Positions 43,151 through 54,195 are shown, numbered from the stretch's first letter. The stretch: 64,000 bases of DNA from Bathynomus jamesi (GCA_023014485.1 JAJOZX010001726.1:650001-714000), one strand, 5' to 3'. Numbers and translations are program-made. Notes: a model not told the origin generated them from the sequence alone.

Positions 43151-43281
43151 TTGAATACACGTCTGATTTGAATACACGTCTGATCTCTCGGGCTTACTGC
43201 AGTCGACTGACCACGCAGGGACTCCCAGATAGTAGCATGACTCACGGTCTTACAGTGGGCGGAGCTTAGAACTTTCACCTG

Positions 43282-43282
<1 letters not shown>

Positions 43283-43327
<45 letters not shown>
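43283..43327. repeat. (CA)n microsatellite
   Basis: Pure CA repeat inside the Polinton, between the 84-aa gene and a tandem repeat block. Confidence 0.97.
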
Positions 43328-43329
<2 letters not shown>

Positions 43330-43354
43330 GGAGAAAGTGAAACGCTAATTGAAA

Positions 43355-43585
43355 CATGATTTATTTAATAAACGAGATATTCAAGTTATATATATTTACA
43401 AATACGATTTAATAAACGAGATATTCAAGTTATATATATATTTACAAATACGTGTAATAAATCAATAGATACTTTACAAATACGATTTAATAAACGAAAT
43501 ATTCAAGTTATATATATATATTTACAAATACGTGTAATAAATCAATAGATACGATTATATACAAGACAAATACGTGTGAGTTAAC
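43355..43585. repeat. tandem repeats downstream of the polymerase gene
   Basis: The segment gatttaataaacgagatattcaagttatatatatttacaaatacg recurs at about 43,360, 43,405 and 43,483, with the intervening acgtgtaataaatcaatagat block also duplicated. AATAAA-type hexamers on both strands could serve as polyadenylation signals. Confidence 0.8.
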
Positions 43586-43595
43586 AATAGAAGCA

Positions 43596-46500
43596 TCATA
43601 CGTTATGGTATCCAAAGGGTACGGTATCATAGGTAACAGGTAACTGGTAACGTTTCCTATAGGTGTTACGGCACACCTTCGTACCCCTAAGTTCCTTCAC
43701 GCCCCCCAGCTTCTGCGCCCGAAAATTGTGGGTGCCTACAATTAGTTGGGGAGGTTGTTCGCCCTCATCATCGTCCAAACATACTAGATCCTTCAACGAT
43801 TCAAAGTTAACAACCCGTCGATTCGCATGGTTGAGCGTAATACCCTTTGCCTTCACGATATATTTCATTTCCGCCCCCACCCTGACCCGTACCCCATAAG
43901 TCTTAGGTCCTGTTGAGACAAAAGAGGGCGTATGCGTTGTCCCCATACTCATCCTTGATCTCATCAGTGAGCTCGCCGAGGAACTCTCCAATAGCGGGCA
44001 TGTATTCACCCTCCCTCTCTGTGAATATCACGCTATCTGTATCGGCATACAATACTCTCCGCCCAAGAGAATGCAATAGACCCCAAAGTTTTATACGGCG
44101 TAGGCTGTTGTGAAGCTGGCCACAGGTATGTTTGTAACCCTTGAGGTATCTGTGGCAAATTCAGTGTTGTTGTACTTTATTATGTAAGTGTTACCTACAT
44201 TCACGATCTCCATGACCTCTTTATCGGGAGCATTGGCATAATCCCAGACATCGCTATAACTTTGTGCCAAATGAATGCTCCCTCTGCCGGTATTCTGCGC
44301 AAATTTTCCCCATAGACTGTTTAGACACAACTTTGCACTAAAGCGCTTGCCAGGATTCTTTACAATTTGGGCACGATCAAGTTGTATACCTTCGCGGTCG
44401 CGGTAACGTTGAATATAGGCAGACTTTTCATCTTCGGTATCAACTCCTCACGGATACCCTGATGCCTCAACATTATCCTTCAAAAAGGCATTTATATCTG
44501 GTGTGAAAAGGTTGGGTAGCTTCTGAAACCTCCACACCTCATGTATCTTCAGTATTCTAAACCATGGCGTACGGCTAGGGCCAGCTCAGGACTTGTATAT
44601 ACGCCTCTGATCTTACGCTGGTGGGGTATATGGTTACATTCGCCGTTATCCTCTTCCGCGCACTTCACGCACAGGGGAAACATGAGCTTGTCGTCGATAA
44701 CGACAGGTAAGATCGGCATCCATAAATTGCGTGGGGGGAGTACGTCTACGAAAGAGAGCCCAAAGTAACGATCATTCAAATTTTTTGAAAATTCATTGAT
44801 GGAGGGTAGGCTAGGTCCCACCAGTTTCTCAGGAGCGCCCACGGGGTACGGATTGTTCTTCATCACGTATGGGTATAAAGAACAGAAATCGTAGTAATTG
44901 AGCTTCACGCCCTCCGTAGGTGGAAAGTATAGTCTGAATGGATTTGTACGTCCTCCAAACAAGCTATCACCACATTTGAGAGGATCCAGCACCATTGAAC
45001 GCTTGATAGTGTTTATTTCCTCACGGTACACCTCGTCTGTCTCCATCCGTGCATCATATTCATGCTCCCACAAGACTGTGAGTGAACTGTGATCCTATAA
45101 GTTGATCGCGGGTGCGGATCGATGCAAGACAGTCGGCAGGAGACCTACCGTGGATATCCGGCGATTCCGCACTCAGGACGGGGGCATCCATGCCACCAGC
45201 AACCGTTAAAGGAATACACAGTCTTCACACCAGTGACACGGTTTTCACTTAACCCATCAACCCAAAAAACACGTCCATTAATCTTAATGGGTACTTCACC
45301 CGTGTTGCGGGCGTGCTTTATGTATACACCTACCTCTCTGTTGCTGTAGGTGTATGAGCCAGTAAATAGCCTTGTGTCCGTAACTGCGGGGGTTGTTTCG
45401 GTGAATAATGGCTAAGGTGTCTTTAGACACGAAGTTATTCTTGAACACCGTAAAACATAATGATGCGATGGTGGTTGCGACTTGCAGTGGATCGCATTTG
45501 AAACGGGCTATGTACATCCTTCTAAAGGCCTGGAAACACTCTAAGCACGCGCACATCGTTCACGCAATAACGCTCACATTCATCAGCTATATTATAAGGG
45601 TTACTTTCATTAAAACTGTTGTAGTATCGATCAAAGTCTTCACGTTCATCCATACAGTCAAAATAATGTTTGGGCGGTGGTGGGCCTACGTAGTTTAAAG
45701 TCTCGCTGGTGAGGAAAGTGTAAGGGAAGTATCCTTTGGAAACTTCAGCTGCTACTCCCATCACCTTGGGTAGCTTTGCTAATTTACAAGGTGTGAATAA
45801 TAAAGTGTCTTTAAATTGTACATTCCTCTTATTTGCATCTGTATTAATTTGTTGCCTCTTTTCAATGGATCACCTGTAAATATCTCAGAGGATTCGTGTT
45901 CAAGCAACTCCTTATAAAGGAACTGCGTATCAAACTTTGCCCCGTTATGGGCGAGAATATACACAGTCATTTTTTTGAACTTGTCGGATAACTTGACAAT
46001 ATAGGACACAAATAGTTTCACAGGACTATCGCGGACATTCGTTTTAAAAACGTTTGTCCGTTTACCGCATTTGGGGCACTCGTCACATTCGATACCCATA
46101 CACTCATCACAGATGGTCTGGCTCACAAGTAAATGTGGAATTACCTCTTTGGTTTCAGCGTTCGTATATGTTTCGATATCGTAGTACACAGTTACACAAG
46201 GGTTATTTTTAGGCTTAGCATCTTTCATATAACATATATGCTTTACTCCATCCGCCTTATATTCCTCCTGGCATGTAGGACAGTGAATTACGTCACACTT
46301 GTGCTTAAATTTTCCCCAATTATCCATTGTGTGAAACATACCACATTCACAGATTCTCATTTTCCTGCACGTGCCAATTGATTTATGGAAATCAAAACAG
46401 CTATTATTGAAAAATGTGCGTCTACACACATCACAGTCTCTCTTCTCAGCGTCAACTACACGGCTTTCACATTTGGTGCTTTTACACTGCTCACATAGCA

Positions 46501-47790
46501 TGTGACATTCTTTACAATGTCGCACAATATCATCCGCAAACTCGAGGCACCCCTTACACAAATCATGATGTCTCCCATATTTTCGACTTTTGTCATAACT
46601 CGCGTAAAGCCACCTTATATTACGGATGGGGAGATACGTTGTCCCCTGACAATCCTAAAATAAGTAGGGGTCTTGTACGATCTCTCACACAGCTTTTAAA
46701 AACATACACAGTCCTACGACGATCATCCAGCCCAAATACAACTATACGAACATTCATTTCCTGTTCTACCCTTCTCAACTCTTCAGGACCCATATTACAG
46801 TCAAATTCAAGTTCACAGTCTACAGCTAGTTTACGGGCACGCGCCACGACCGTAGGCAACCAAATTTTTGTGGCCTGTGTAATGTGTATTTTGTACAGTA
46901 AACATACGTGCTAAGAGTACTGCTATAAAGCCGCAACCACGATCGACGTTTATATGCTTTCGGTAAATAATCGGAGAATTGAAGTTAAGAGTATACGGTA
47001 TGGCACTATGACCCGCAACACGGAATACACGATTAATATTTACCGTGAAGTTGTCCATATTAAAGGCTATACTACTTTGGGCGGCTTGCATTATACGTCC
47101 TAATATATATTCCACATCTTCAGCCGCCAAACGTCTAAATGGCACTATCACCCAATAATCGTCTACATCACCGTCATCTGACCCGAATCCAAAGGACAGA
47201 CACGTCCTGACTTCACGCTCGTCGCGATTCTGAAGAGCAAACTCTATAATACGCTGTACAACCCGGCGTAGCCCGCGCTCAATTCCATTGCTATACATGG
47301 CTCTAGGGTCGACCCTGACTCTATACCGATTTCTAGTCAAGGCTGGGGTGGGGGCTGCGGATCGCACCAATTCGATCGTTATATCATCCTCAGCAGAACG
47401 GGGGGCAACTGTGACGGATGAATTAGTGGATATATTAACGGAAGGTGCTGCTGGGGGGCATGTTGAGTAGGAGGTTGAGGGTTGGGGATCTATTATTGTA
47501 GACTTAACAGAACGGGGGGCGGCGGATGAATAAGGGATATATTAGCGGGAGGTGCTGCTGGGGGGCTTGTTGCGTAAGAGGTTGAGGGTTGGGGACCTAT
47601 TACTGGTGCAACAGGCGCGTATTTCGGGCGCTTTATACCTGACGTGGGGTTCTCATACCTCCGCTTTGGACGTGCTACCGGTATCGCTGGTGAGGGTTCG
47701 TTGGCAGGGGAGGAGATCACAACTACACTGTCGTCGAGGTCATCCGTAATGTCAATGATGGGGTGCTCTACCTCATCGTCATTCACGGTT
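43596..47790 (-). pseudogene. protein-primed family B DNA polymerase, multiply frameshifted
   Basis: Replicates the element; Polinton PolB is thought to be protein-primed. Order on the minus strand: Pro/Ser-rich N terminus (47,371-47,790), a domain with VDRGCGFIAVLLARM (46,831-47,370), cysteine pairs (CKGC, CEQC, CDVC, CPTC), then exonuclease motifs YYDIETY (Exo I, ~46,175), ILAHNGAKFDTQFL (Exo II, ~45,940) and YCVNDVRVL (Exo III, ~45,540). The FNGCWWHGC segment follows (~45,190), then polymerase motifs A (YYDFCSLYPYV, ~44,885), B (LNSLWGKFAQ, ~44,320) and C (YADTDSV, 44,030-44,049), and C-terminal TGPKTYGVRV. Catalytic residues are visible, but at least six frameshifts (near 47,490, 46,850, 46,610, 45,775, 45,080 and 44,010) and a stop near 44,457 break it. 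The first exon is probably remote (acceptor at 47,790). The CGF motif may be an OTU-type protease relic. Confidence 0.93.
47420..47612 (-). repeat. duplicated Pro/Ser segment in the PolB N terminus
   Basis: The ~105-bp-spaced blocks 47,436-47,508 and 47,540-47,612 are near-identical, encoding PQPSTSYATSPPAAPPANIS and PQPSTSYSTCPPAAPSVNIS in different frames. The duplication coincides with the frameshift between the first two polymerase frames. Confidence 0.85.
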
Positions 47791-47830
47791 CTGTGGGAGA
47801 AGAAAGCAAAATATAAGGAACAGCACTCAA
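47790..47830 (-). promoter_or_regulatory. candidate 3' splice site of the polymerase gene
   Basis: On the minus strand a pyrimidine-rich run (TTTTGCTTTCTTCTCCC) ends in ACAG (AG at 47,792-47,791), with the exon starting at 47,790. The reading frame downstream is that of PolB, and the exon begins with the third base of a codon. Upstream of it the PolB frame has no good ATG and soon overlaps the ATPase gene on the other strand. Donors in matching phase lie at 54,676, 54,195 and 53,842. Confidence 0.6.
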
Positions 47831-47880
47831 AATTTGTAATATTTTGTAAATGACCCACTTAGGAGTGTGACGTGTTAGAA

Positions 47881-48510
47881 ATGGACTCTGTAGAAAAATT
47901 CAGATTCACGAGCCCATCCACATGTATTATATCTGGACCTACAGGATGTGGCAAAACTGTGTTTATGCTTAAAATCATTAAAGAAAAGGGAGAGATGTTC
48001 TCGAAATTTGTGCATAAAGTTATATGGTGCTATTCGACGTATCAATCAGTGTTCAACGAGTACCAAGATGATATTTTGTTCCACAAAGGCGTATATGACG
48101 TTAATTCGTTAAAGGGAAATGAACATACAATCATTGTAATTGACGATCTCATGTTGGAGATGGATAAAACGTTTGCCGAGACATTTACAGTATTCTCCCA
48201 CCATCTTAACATAAGCGTGTTTTTCATCAATCAGAATCTATTTTTCAAAAATAGATACATGCGCGATGTGTCGTTAAATACGCAATATCTAGTCTTATTC
48301 GCGCAACGTAGAGATGTATCACAAATTGGGGTATTAGCTAATCAAATGTTCCCGAATCAGCGTAAGGAGTTTTTGGAAGTTTATAAAGAAGCTACAAGCA
48401 CGCGTTACGGATATTTGCTTTGCGACCTTCATCCGCGAAACACGTTTAGAGTGCTTCTGCGAACGAATATATTTCCAAACGAGCCTGAAACGGTGTATAT
48501 TCCAGAATGA
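47881..48510 (+). CDS. A32-type genome-packaging ATPase
   Basis: FtsK/HerA-superfamily ATPase that pumps DNA into capsids in Polintons, adintoviruses and related viruses. ATG at 47,881 (MDSVEKFRFTSPST); an upstream GTG at 47,872 is less likely. Walker A is SGPTGCGKTVFML (residues about 20-32), Walker B is HTIIVIDDLM (about 80-89), followed by a sensor-like FINQNLFFKN. The 209 aa is normal for the family and intact. It overlaps the next gene by four bases (ATGA), and its start faces the polymerase exon, so the strands diverge here. Confidence 0.93.
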   Translation: MDSVEKFRFTSPSTCIISGPTGCGKTVFMLKIIKEKGEMFSKFVHKVIWCYSTYQSVFNEYQDDILFHKGVYDVNSLKGNEHTIIVIDDLMLEMDKTFAETFTVFSHHLNISVFFINQNLFFKNRYMRDVSLNTQYLVLFAQRRDVSQIGVLANQMFPNQRKEFLEVYKEATSTRYGYLLCDLHPRNTFRVLLRTNIFPNEPETVYIPE

Positions 48511-48830
48511 CAAAGAGACTAAAGAAATACCGTGAATTAATAAAAATCTATCATCGACTGCCCCGGGCATTGCAGCAGATGTTTATTAAAAATATCGACG
48601 CCGACTTTTTAAAATGCATCTGTGAAATCTGTCTTAACGTTATAAATTGCAATGTATCAATGAAAACCCCTCAGAAGGCTCGCCTACGCCGCTACAAGAA
48701 CATAATACGTGCACTCGCTCGTAAAAGTCAAACTGTAGCGAAGAAAAAACGAATTATTGTACAAACAGGAGGGTCATTTCTCCCCATCTTATTTTCAGTT
48801 TTGGGTCCTTTACTGACTAGATTAATATAA
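48507..48830 (+). CDS. small basic conserved Polinton protein (107 aa)
   Basis: ATG overlaps the ATPase stop. Visible features: LPRALQQMFIKNIDADFLKC, a CICEICLNVINCNVSM segment, a strongly basic middle (RLRRYKNIIRALARKS, VAKKKR) and a hydrophobic C terminus QTGGSFLPILFSVLGPLLTR. I recognise this layout (CICEC.LNVL.GNV...LRR.K..LR.LA...QkGGFL..LL) from Polintons across animals, usually near the ATPase and integrase genes. Its function is unproven; a DNA- or membrane-associated virion protein, like adenoviral minor core/capsid proteins, is inferred. Intact. Confidence 0.8.
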   Translation: MTKRLKKYRELIKIYHRLPRALQQMFIKNIDADFLKCICEICLNVINCNVSMKTPQKARLRRYKNIIRALARKSQTVAKKKRIIVQTGGSFLPILFSVLGPLLTRLI

Positions 48831-49568
48831 TGAAGAAAGTGGTAGTGATTCCCCACGAGGTGTACGCTTCACTGCAAAGGAATCCAGACACGTATTTAGA
48901 TCCCCGTAAAAGCAGACTTAAAAGAATAGAAAGCGAATTGCTAGCCCTATTAAACAGTGAAAAAACACCTGATGAGAAAAGAATCATACCAAGAAGCTCT
49001 GCAGAAATTTCTTCACGAGTACGAAAATTATAAGAGCCCTACAGAGATTCCTGTGGTTATTAGGCACAGCACGGGGGACGATGGACATGGCGACATAGGA
49101 TCTGAGCCCGACGATACAGCTGACCAACCAAAAAGATTAGCCACACAACATATCGAACATGTATTAAAAAGTACCCTCCCACATACATTGAGGAGTAAAG
49201 GCTTAAGTCTTTATAATCTATTGAATGAGGATCCCGCCATACAATGGACCGATACAGGGGAGATCATTGTGGAAGGATCAAAGGTACAGGGATCGAATAC
49301 CGTAGACATTGTCCATGATCTGGTGAGAAAGTGGGATAGGCCATCACCATCAGGATGGAAGCATATTAAAGCAAGACTACAACAAATAAATGTCCCTAAA
49401 ACGTTGATAGGAAATCTGAACAGGTTAAAAGACTTGGAACATGCAACGCCTGTGACACAATTGAAGGCGCCGTCACCCCCGGCGGTAACACCTTTGAAGA
49501 GGAGCAAGAAGAGGTTAAACCAACCCTACCCACGTGCATCTAAAATACGCAAATGGCTAACGTATTAA
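48830..49568 (+). pseudogene. conserved Polinton protein, frameshifted
   Basis: The first frame (48,830-49,033, MKKVVVIPHEVYASLQ...) and the second (to 49,568) are one protein broken by a frameshift at about 48,975. The N-terminal part ends with ELLALLNSEKTPDEKR and the second frame continues at SYQEALQKFLHEYENY. The C-terminal half has LRSKGLSLYNLLNEDPAIQW, TDTGEIIVEGSKVQGSNTVD and IVHDLVRKW, then a basic tail. This order (E..LL.LL....DEK...Y...LQ.YL; W...GE....G..I.GSNI.DL..D..R) is a recurrent uncharacterised Polinton protein. It overlaps the integrase start by 16 bp. Role in the particle is inferred from position only. Confidence 0.8.
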
Positions 49569-50587
49569 CTAAACGCTATTATGACATTTCTACCCCATCC
49601 TCTTACGGCGGCGTAGATAGACTGTACAGAAGTGTTTACGGAGTAGGAAAAAAAGATGTTGAAAGATTTTTGAGGGAGCAGGACGCTTATACGCTTCATA
49701 AGCCTGTGAGAAAAAGGTTTAAAACAGCCAAGACAACGGCTTCCTCGATTGATTCTATTTGGCAAGCAGATTTAACAGACATGCAAAGATATTCTGTGTA
49801 TAACGATGGTTACCGCTACATTCTATTCATAATAGACGTATTCTCTAGATATCTGTGGCTAGTTCCTCTGAAAAATAAATCACCTGAAACAGTTGCTAAA
49901 GCCACCAAAACGCTAATGTTAAAAGAAAACAGCGTTCCTGGCTATTTTTGTACGGATATGGGGAAGGAATTTATAGGCCGTGCTTTTCAGAACATGTTGA
50001 CAGAGTTTAATATCAGCTATTACACAACCAATTCTATACATAAGGCTTCTTTAGCTGAAAGAGTTCAGCGCACCATAAAGGAACGCATGCACCGTTATTT
50101 TACACATAAAAACACATACAGATTTCTAGACATTCTGGAATCATTGGCATCATCCTACAACCGCTCACACCATCGCACGATTGGGACAACACCTAACGAA
50201 GTTTTAGAAAGAGGTACGCTCCCGAGGAGAGATGGATCACCACCACCACCACACTCTGCGCGCTTCAAAATCAATGATTATGTAAGGCTGTCGCGTTCGG
50301 GGAACAAATTCGCAAAGGGTTTTGAGCAAGGATGGACACGCGAGATTTTTAAAGTTAGGGCTATGAGACCTAAAGGTGAGATAATGATGTATTACATTGA
50401 AGATTTGAATGGGGAAGAAATCTCAGGAGGCTTTTACCGCGAGGAATTGCAGAAAGTTGCGTTTAATTTAGAAAAAAAAGTGTTTAAAATTGAGAAAATT
50501 TTAGGAAGCAAAGGTTCAGGAAAGAAAAATGTACCTGGTGAAATGGCTAGGGTACCCAGAAAGCTTCAACACCTATATAAAAGCTGA
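49553..50587 (+). CDS. Polinton integrase (retroviral type)
   Basis: DDE recombinase inserting the element into chromosomal DNA by acting on the terminal repeats. ATG at 49,553, 344 aa, intact. The RNase-H-like core has catalytic D73 (IWQADLTDMQRYS), D135 (YFCTDMGKEF) and E169 (HKASLAERVQRTIKERM). There are about 33 residues between the last two. A C-terminal SH3/chromo-like segment follows: IFKVRAMRPKGEIMMYYIED then GGFYREELQKV. Full-length compared with other Maverick integrases, which are often annotated as transposon-derived F54H12.3-like proteins. It overlaps the preceding gene and is followed by the minor capsid gene after 30 bp. Confidence 0.95.
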   Translation: MANVLTKRYYDISTPSSYGGVDRLYRSVYGVGKKDVERFLREQDAYTLHKPVRKRFKTAKTTASSIDSIWQADLTDMQRYSVYNDGYRYILFIIDVFSRYLWLVPLKNKSPETVAKATKTLMLKENSVPGYFCTDMGKEFIGRAFQNMLTEFNISYYTTNSIHKASLAERVQRTIKERMHRYFTHKNTYRFLDILESLASSYNRSHHRTIGTTPNEVLERGTLPRRDGSPPPPHSARFKINDYVRLSRSGNKFAKGFEQGWTREIFKVRAMRPKGEIMMYYIEDLNGEEISGGFYREELQKVAFNLEKKVFKIEKILGSKGSGKKNVPGEMARVPRKLQHLYKS

Positions 50588-50617
50588 TGCAATAATGAAG
50601 CTTAAATAGTGGGCAAC

Positions 50618-51474
50618 ATGGCTCCTAACCATTTCTACGTCACACTCCCGTCCTCCTCGTCCCTGTCTGTACACCCTAACAACACACTAGCCAACTTTGT
50701 AACAGAGCTCCACAAGCACATTGAATTGGGTCGTGATTCGTATGAGGTGGGGATATGCGAAATTCAGCTGGACACCATCTTTTTAAATATTGAACATAAA
50801 GAAACCGTTTTTACGATTCTTAGAGACATTGACGAGTGTGAAAAAGCTGGGGTAGCTATGGATGAAACTATGCGTATCGCTCGGACTAAGGTTGCACGGT
50901 ATTACAGTACAGAAGTAAGCTAGGACCGGGTCAATATGGTTCGGCCGAGGATGTTGTGAGAGGCTTAAACGTAAGTTTAAGAAACTCAAACCTTACGAAT
51001 GATTTAGTATACGAAATCGTAAACAACCCTGCACATACACTAATCCTAAAATCAAAGACTAACAGACGTATTAAAGACCATAGAAAGTTCCAAATTCTAA
51101 CCAATGGCCGATATAGCGCAGTCTTCCAAAGAGACACATTTCACGAGACACAGCATGACTTGTCCAGATTAATGTATCAATTGAAGATGGAGAAATTGGC
51201 TAAAAGGTCCCAGAGACTGTGCTATATTTACAGTAATATAGTGGAGCACCAGTTTGTTGGGGATACCCAGGCGCGCCTGCTGCTCATTGCTCACATCCCC
51301 AACCATAGAGGAAGGAGTTTGAGTATTACATATGACAGACCCCATTATGTGAATGTCGCAACTAATTTAATAACCAATATCTCAATATATATAAGAACGA
51401 TTGAGGGTGAAAACTTCCCATTCGGTAACGGGAGCTTAACAGTGAAGCTACACTTTCGACGCACTGAGTTATAA
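50618..51474 (+). pseudogene. penton-like minor capsid protein, frameshifted
   Basis: ATG at 50,618 (MAPNHFYVTLPSSSSLS). The first frame runs to 50,923 and includes NNTLANFVTELHKHIELG and YEVGICEIQ. A frameshift near 50,905 shifts the reading to the second frame (to 51,474) with LCYIYSNIVEHQFVGDTQA, RPHYVNVATNLITNISIYIR and a terminal LTVKLHFRR. The start FYVTLPS.., N.L..F and the ending IPF..G...V.LHFR are the signature of the single-jelly-roll minor capsid (penton) protein of Polintons. The domain content is complete apart from the shift. It overlaps the next start by one base. Confidence 0.85.
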
Positions 51475-51860
51475 TGGATAGAAAGCCTTTCACCGTCTAT
51501 CGAGGGGTGAGATACCAGCGCGGTAGTGGACTTGGATCCATTTTTTCATCCATACTACGTACGGCTGTCCCTTTGCTGAAGAGGGGGGCCAGATACCTTG
51601 GAAGGAAAGCGCTACAATCAGGCCTTAACACTGCAGAAGACATATTGGCCGGGGCTAAACCTAAAGAAGCTCTAAAAAAACATTTAAAGCGTACACGGGA
51701 CGAAATCATCAAAGATGCAAAGAGAAAAATGCGTGGTGGCGGGAAGAAGAAGAGGGCTCCCCGGAAGAAGAAGGGGTCACGTGGTATTAAACGTAAAAGG
51801 CTATCGAAAAAGAAGTGCTGTAAGCGAATGAAACCTATGGTTGACCACTTTTTTGACTGA
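51474..51860 (+). CDS. basic virion-type protein with RG-site and amphipathic segment (128 aa)
   Basis: The start ATG shares a base with the previous stop (taATG). The N terminus YRGVRYQRGSGLGSIFSSIL resembles the Polinton/adenovirus-like core protein, with a GxG-type site (RGSGLG) that adenain-like proteases favour. A hydrophobic amphipathic stretch LRTAVPLLKRGARYLGRKAL follows, then a lysine/arginine-rich tail (KKKRAPRKKKGSRGIKRKR). By analogy it is a DNA-condensing or membrane-lytic minor protein processed by the protease two genes downstream; that role is inferred. Intact. Confidence 0.8.
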   Translation: MDRKPFTVYRGVRYQRGSGLGSIFSSILRTAVPLLKRGARYLGRKALQSGLNTAEDILAGAKPKEALKKHLKRTRDEIIKDAKRKMRGGGKKKRAPRKKKGSRGIKRKRLSKKKCCKRMKPMVDHFFD

Positions 51861-51883
51861 TATAAGCTAAGGACATTGATCTC

Positions 51884-53236
51884 ATGAATCATAGTTTGTT
51901 TACCACTTGTCGAGAGAGGAGTCACTATTTCGCCATGGCACGCTTCATCCACCCATGTAGTTCTCAATGCTGTAAATCGGAGCTGTCCCTTTTTGAGCTG
52001 CCTCCAACCCAAGTTTCTATTGAGCACAGTGACTTTATTACAATTAACCCTTTAAACACAATTAGTTCCCCGAGTGCACCTATAGAATTCGTGATACCCA
52101 GCTCAGGCCCTTACTTTTTTGATCCAAGCTGTGTGCACATGTACGCTAAGCTACGTATAGCCCATTCTGATGGAACGGTCTGCGATGACAAATATGCTGT
52201 ATACCCTGAAACAAACTTTCTGCACTCCATATTCAACCAGTGTGACGTATATTTAAATCAGACCAACATATCGGCAGGCACGGGGTACTATCATCTACGA
52301 GCCTATCTGGAAAATGTCCTCAACTTTTCCAAAGAAGCGAAGGCTACCTTTTAAAGTGCCGAGGGATATTATCAAACTAAAGATGAAAATAGTATAAAGG
52401 ACAAATTTAAAAATTCTAAAAAGAAAATATACGAGTGTTTTGGACGGTTGCACACAGATTTCACTTTCCAGGAGAAGTTGCTTGTCAACGGGGTGGATAT
52501 GAAAATAAAGCTCACCCGCACGAGTCCTGAGATCTGCTTAAATCTGGATGTTGATCAAGAAGAGGGTGCAAAGCCCGTTGTGGTTCACATTATGGACACA
52601 TACCTCCGCGTACGGCGAGTGAAATTAAGTTCACCAAAACAACTAGAAATTGAGAAAAATTTGCTAAACGCTACAGTGAAATATCCTATTAACAGAGTGC
52701 AAATCAAACTATATACGGTTCCTGCAGGGTTGGCATCGAAGCAGATAGAAAACATTGCCCTGGGAAATCTTCCTAAAAGGATATTAATCGGCATGCAGGA
52801 CCATGCTTCGGTGAATGGAAAATATAAAAAGAGTGCCTTTAAATTCGAGAATTTCGGACTTAAAAATATAACTCTATACGTTAATGGCACTGCTTTGGGT
52901 GGAACAATGGGTACGGACTATTCATCAGACGCTGTGTTACCTCTTTGTGCCAGAGCCTATAGTAATCTGACCCATATTGCAGGTGATTGTGATGAGCTTG
53001 GTAATGGGGTAACGCAGGAAGAATTCATTGATCAATTTAACCTTTATCCGTTTGACATTACACCTGACTTATCTGCTAGCGTAAATACCCATTTAACCCC
53101 ACAGCAGAGCGGAAACATCTCAGTGCGGCTGGAATTTGCCAAGCCTATAGACGCTCCTATTAGTGTACTAGTATATCTCGAATCGCAAGCCCTAATAGAA
53201 GTAGATAGATTTAGGAGCGTTATCACTGACTTTTAA
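51884..53236 (+). pseudogene. major capsid protein (double jelly roll) with one in-frame stop
   Basis: Two parts of one frame, 51,884-52,354 and 52,448-53,236, are in phase and separated only by a TAA at 52,352. ATG options: 51,884 or 51,935 (gccATGG context, MARFIHPCSS). Family landmarks: LFELPPTQVSIEHSDF near the start, PIEFVIPSSGPYFFD, then IFNQCDVYLNQTNIS and YHLRAYLENVLNFSKEAK. After the stop come FGRLHTDFTFQEKLLVNGVD, LRVRRVKLS, LPKRILIGMQDH, NLYPFDITPDLS and the C-terminal SALIEVDRFRSVI-like end. About 450 codons, the usual length. It is otherwise undamaged, so loss of function rests on one nonsense change. Confidence 0.92.
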
Positions 53237-53237
53237 A

Positions 53238-53621
53238 ATGGATGCTAATACACTTCAGAAAGTAATGGAACGAGTCACACGTTCCAAATTTATCGGCGTG
53301 TTTGCGAAGAATGAAACATTGAGTTTGCCAAGTACGCGAGAATGCGGTAGTCTTATTTTGAACACAGATGTCATCGGTAATGAAGGGATTCATTGGATCG
53401 CTGTCTATTTTAAAAATAGACAGCGCCTGTACTATTTTGATTCACTCGGCACTCAACCCTGGAGTGACCCTATTATTGTAAAATTTCTCGCTCAGTTACA
53501 TATTCCCGAAGTTGTATGGAACCCATTTCGTATACAAGGATATTTTAGTAGTGTTTGCGGAATGTACTGCGTCTCATTTCTCACGCATATGTCATGTGAT
53601 AAAGAATTTATAAATTTTTAA
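53238..53621 (+). CDS. adenain-like cysteine protease
   Basis: Ulp1-fold protease related to adenovirus maturation protease, expected to cleave capsid and core precursors. ATG at 53,238, two bases after the capsid stop. Catalytic set in order: H52 in GIHWIAVYF, D68 in YYFDSLG, Q100 in RIQGYFSS and C107 in SVCGMYC. The 127 aa is short but complete for Polinton proteases, with no frameshift. It is the last plus-strand gene; a polyadenylation hexamer follows at 53,784. Confidence 0.93.
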   Translation: MDANTLQKVMERVTRSKFIGVFAKNETLSLPSTRECGSLILNTDVIGNEGIHWIAVYFKNRQRLYYFDSLGTQPWSDPIIVKFLAQLHIPEVVWNPFRIQGYFSSVCGMYCVSFLTHMSCDKEFINF

Positions 53622-53783
53622 AATTTATTTGACCCGTGTCACACTCGCCGAAACGATGAAATGGTATGCAGACAGATAAAAATCCGTTTTCCAATTGTAC
53701 GTACTCGTTGTATAGTATAATGTTTTTCGTATATTTGTAACGGTATATTCTGTAGTTGGTTATTGTACTGATTTCTTTCATTT

Positions 53784-53812
53784 AATAAATTTATGAAAAT
53801 ATATTGTGTCTT
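53784..53812 (+). terminator. candidate poly(A) signal for the plus-strand gene block
   Basis: AATAAA at 53,784-53,789, with a GT-rich tattgtgtcttctt about 15 bp further on, 160 bp after the protease stop. No other good hexamer lies between. Confidence 0.5.
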
Positions 53813-53842
53813 CTTACCCTAAAAAGATCGAAAAACACTTAC

Positions 53843-53942
53843 ATTATTTCGGTGTGACATTGCTGACTGATCAGTATATCCTCCGTATTCATGACACGAG
53901 ATTCTTCAAAAGATTGTATAACACGTCAAATCCTCATCGGAC
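53843..53942 (-). other. small coding exon, third copy (damaged)
   Basis: Minus-strand segment from a CCTTTAAG acceptor (exon starts 53,942) to a GTAAGT donor (53,842). It repeats the exon core at 54,370-54,468 but has a 2-bp deletion (TTGACGTG against TTGACACGTG) that breaks its frame; an internal frame MNTEDILISQQCHTEI remains. The donor leaves two bases of a codon, as in the other copies. Confidence 0.5.
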
Positions 53943-54195
53943 CTTAAAGGAATAATGTCATTCTTTTAAAACATATACAGAGTATACAGGCAGATCCCCA
54001 TTATGTGAAGATATCTTTGGTTCATTTAAGAGGAATAACATTGATTACCATAAAAATTTCGATTTTAGCATAATGGGGATAAGAAGTAAAACCAAATAAC
54101 ATTGATTGCCATAAAAAAATTTTGGCGAGTATCTATTTGACGAGATACTACAGCCCATCCATATATATATATAAAATCGAATTATAGACACTTAC

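Noticed and set aside
51497..52027. 176-codon minus-strand frame opposite the Polinton core-protein and capsid genes
   Set aside because: It is antisense to two recognised coding regions and shows no motif.
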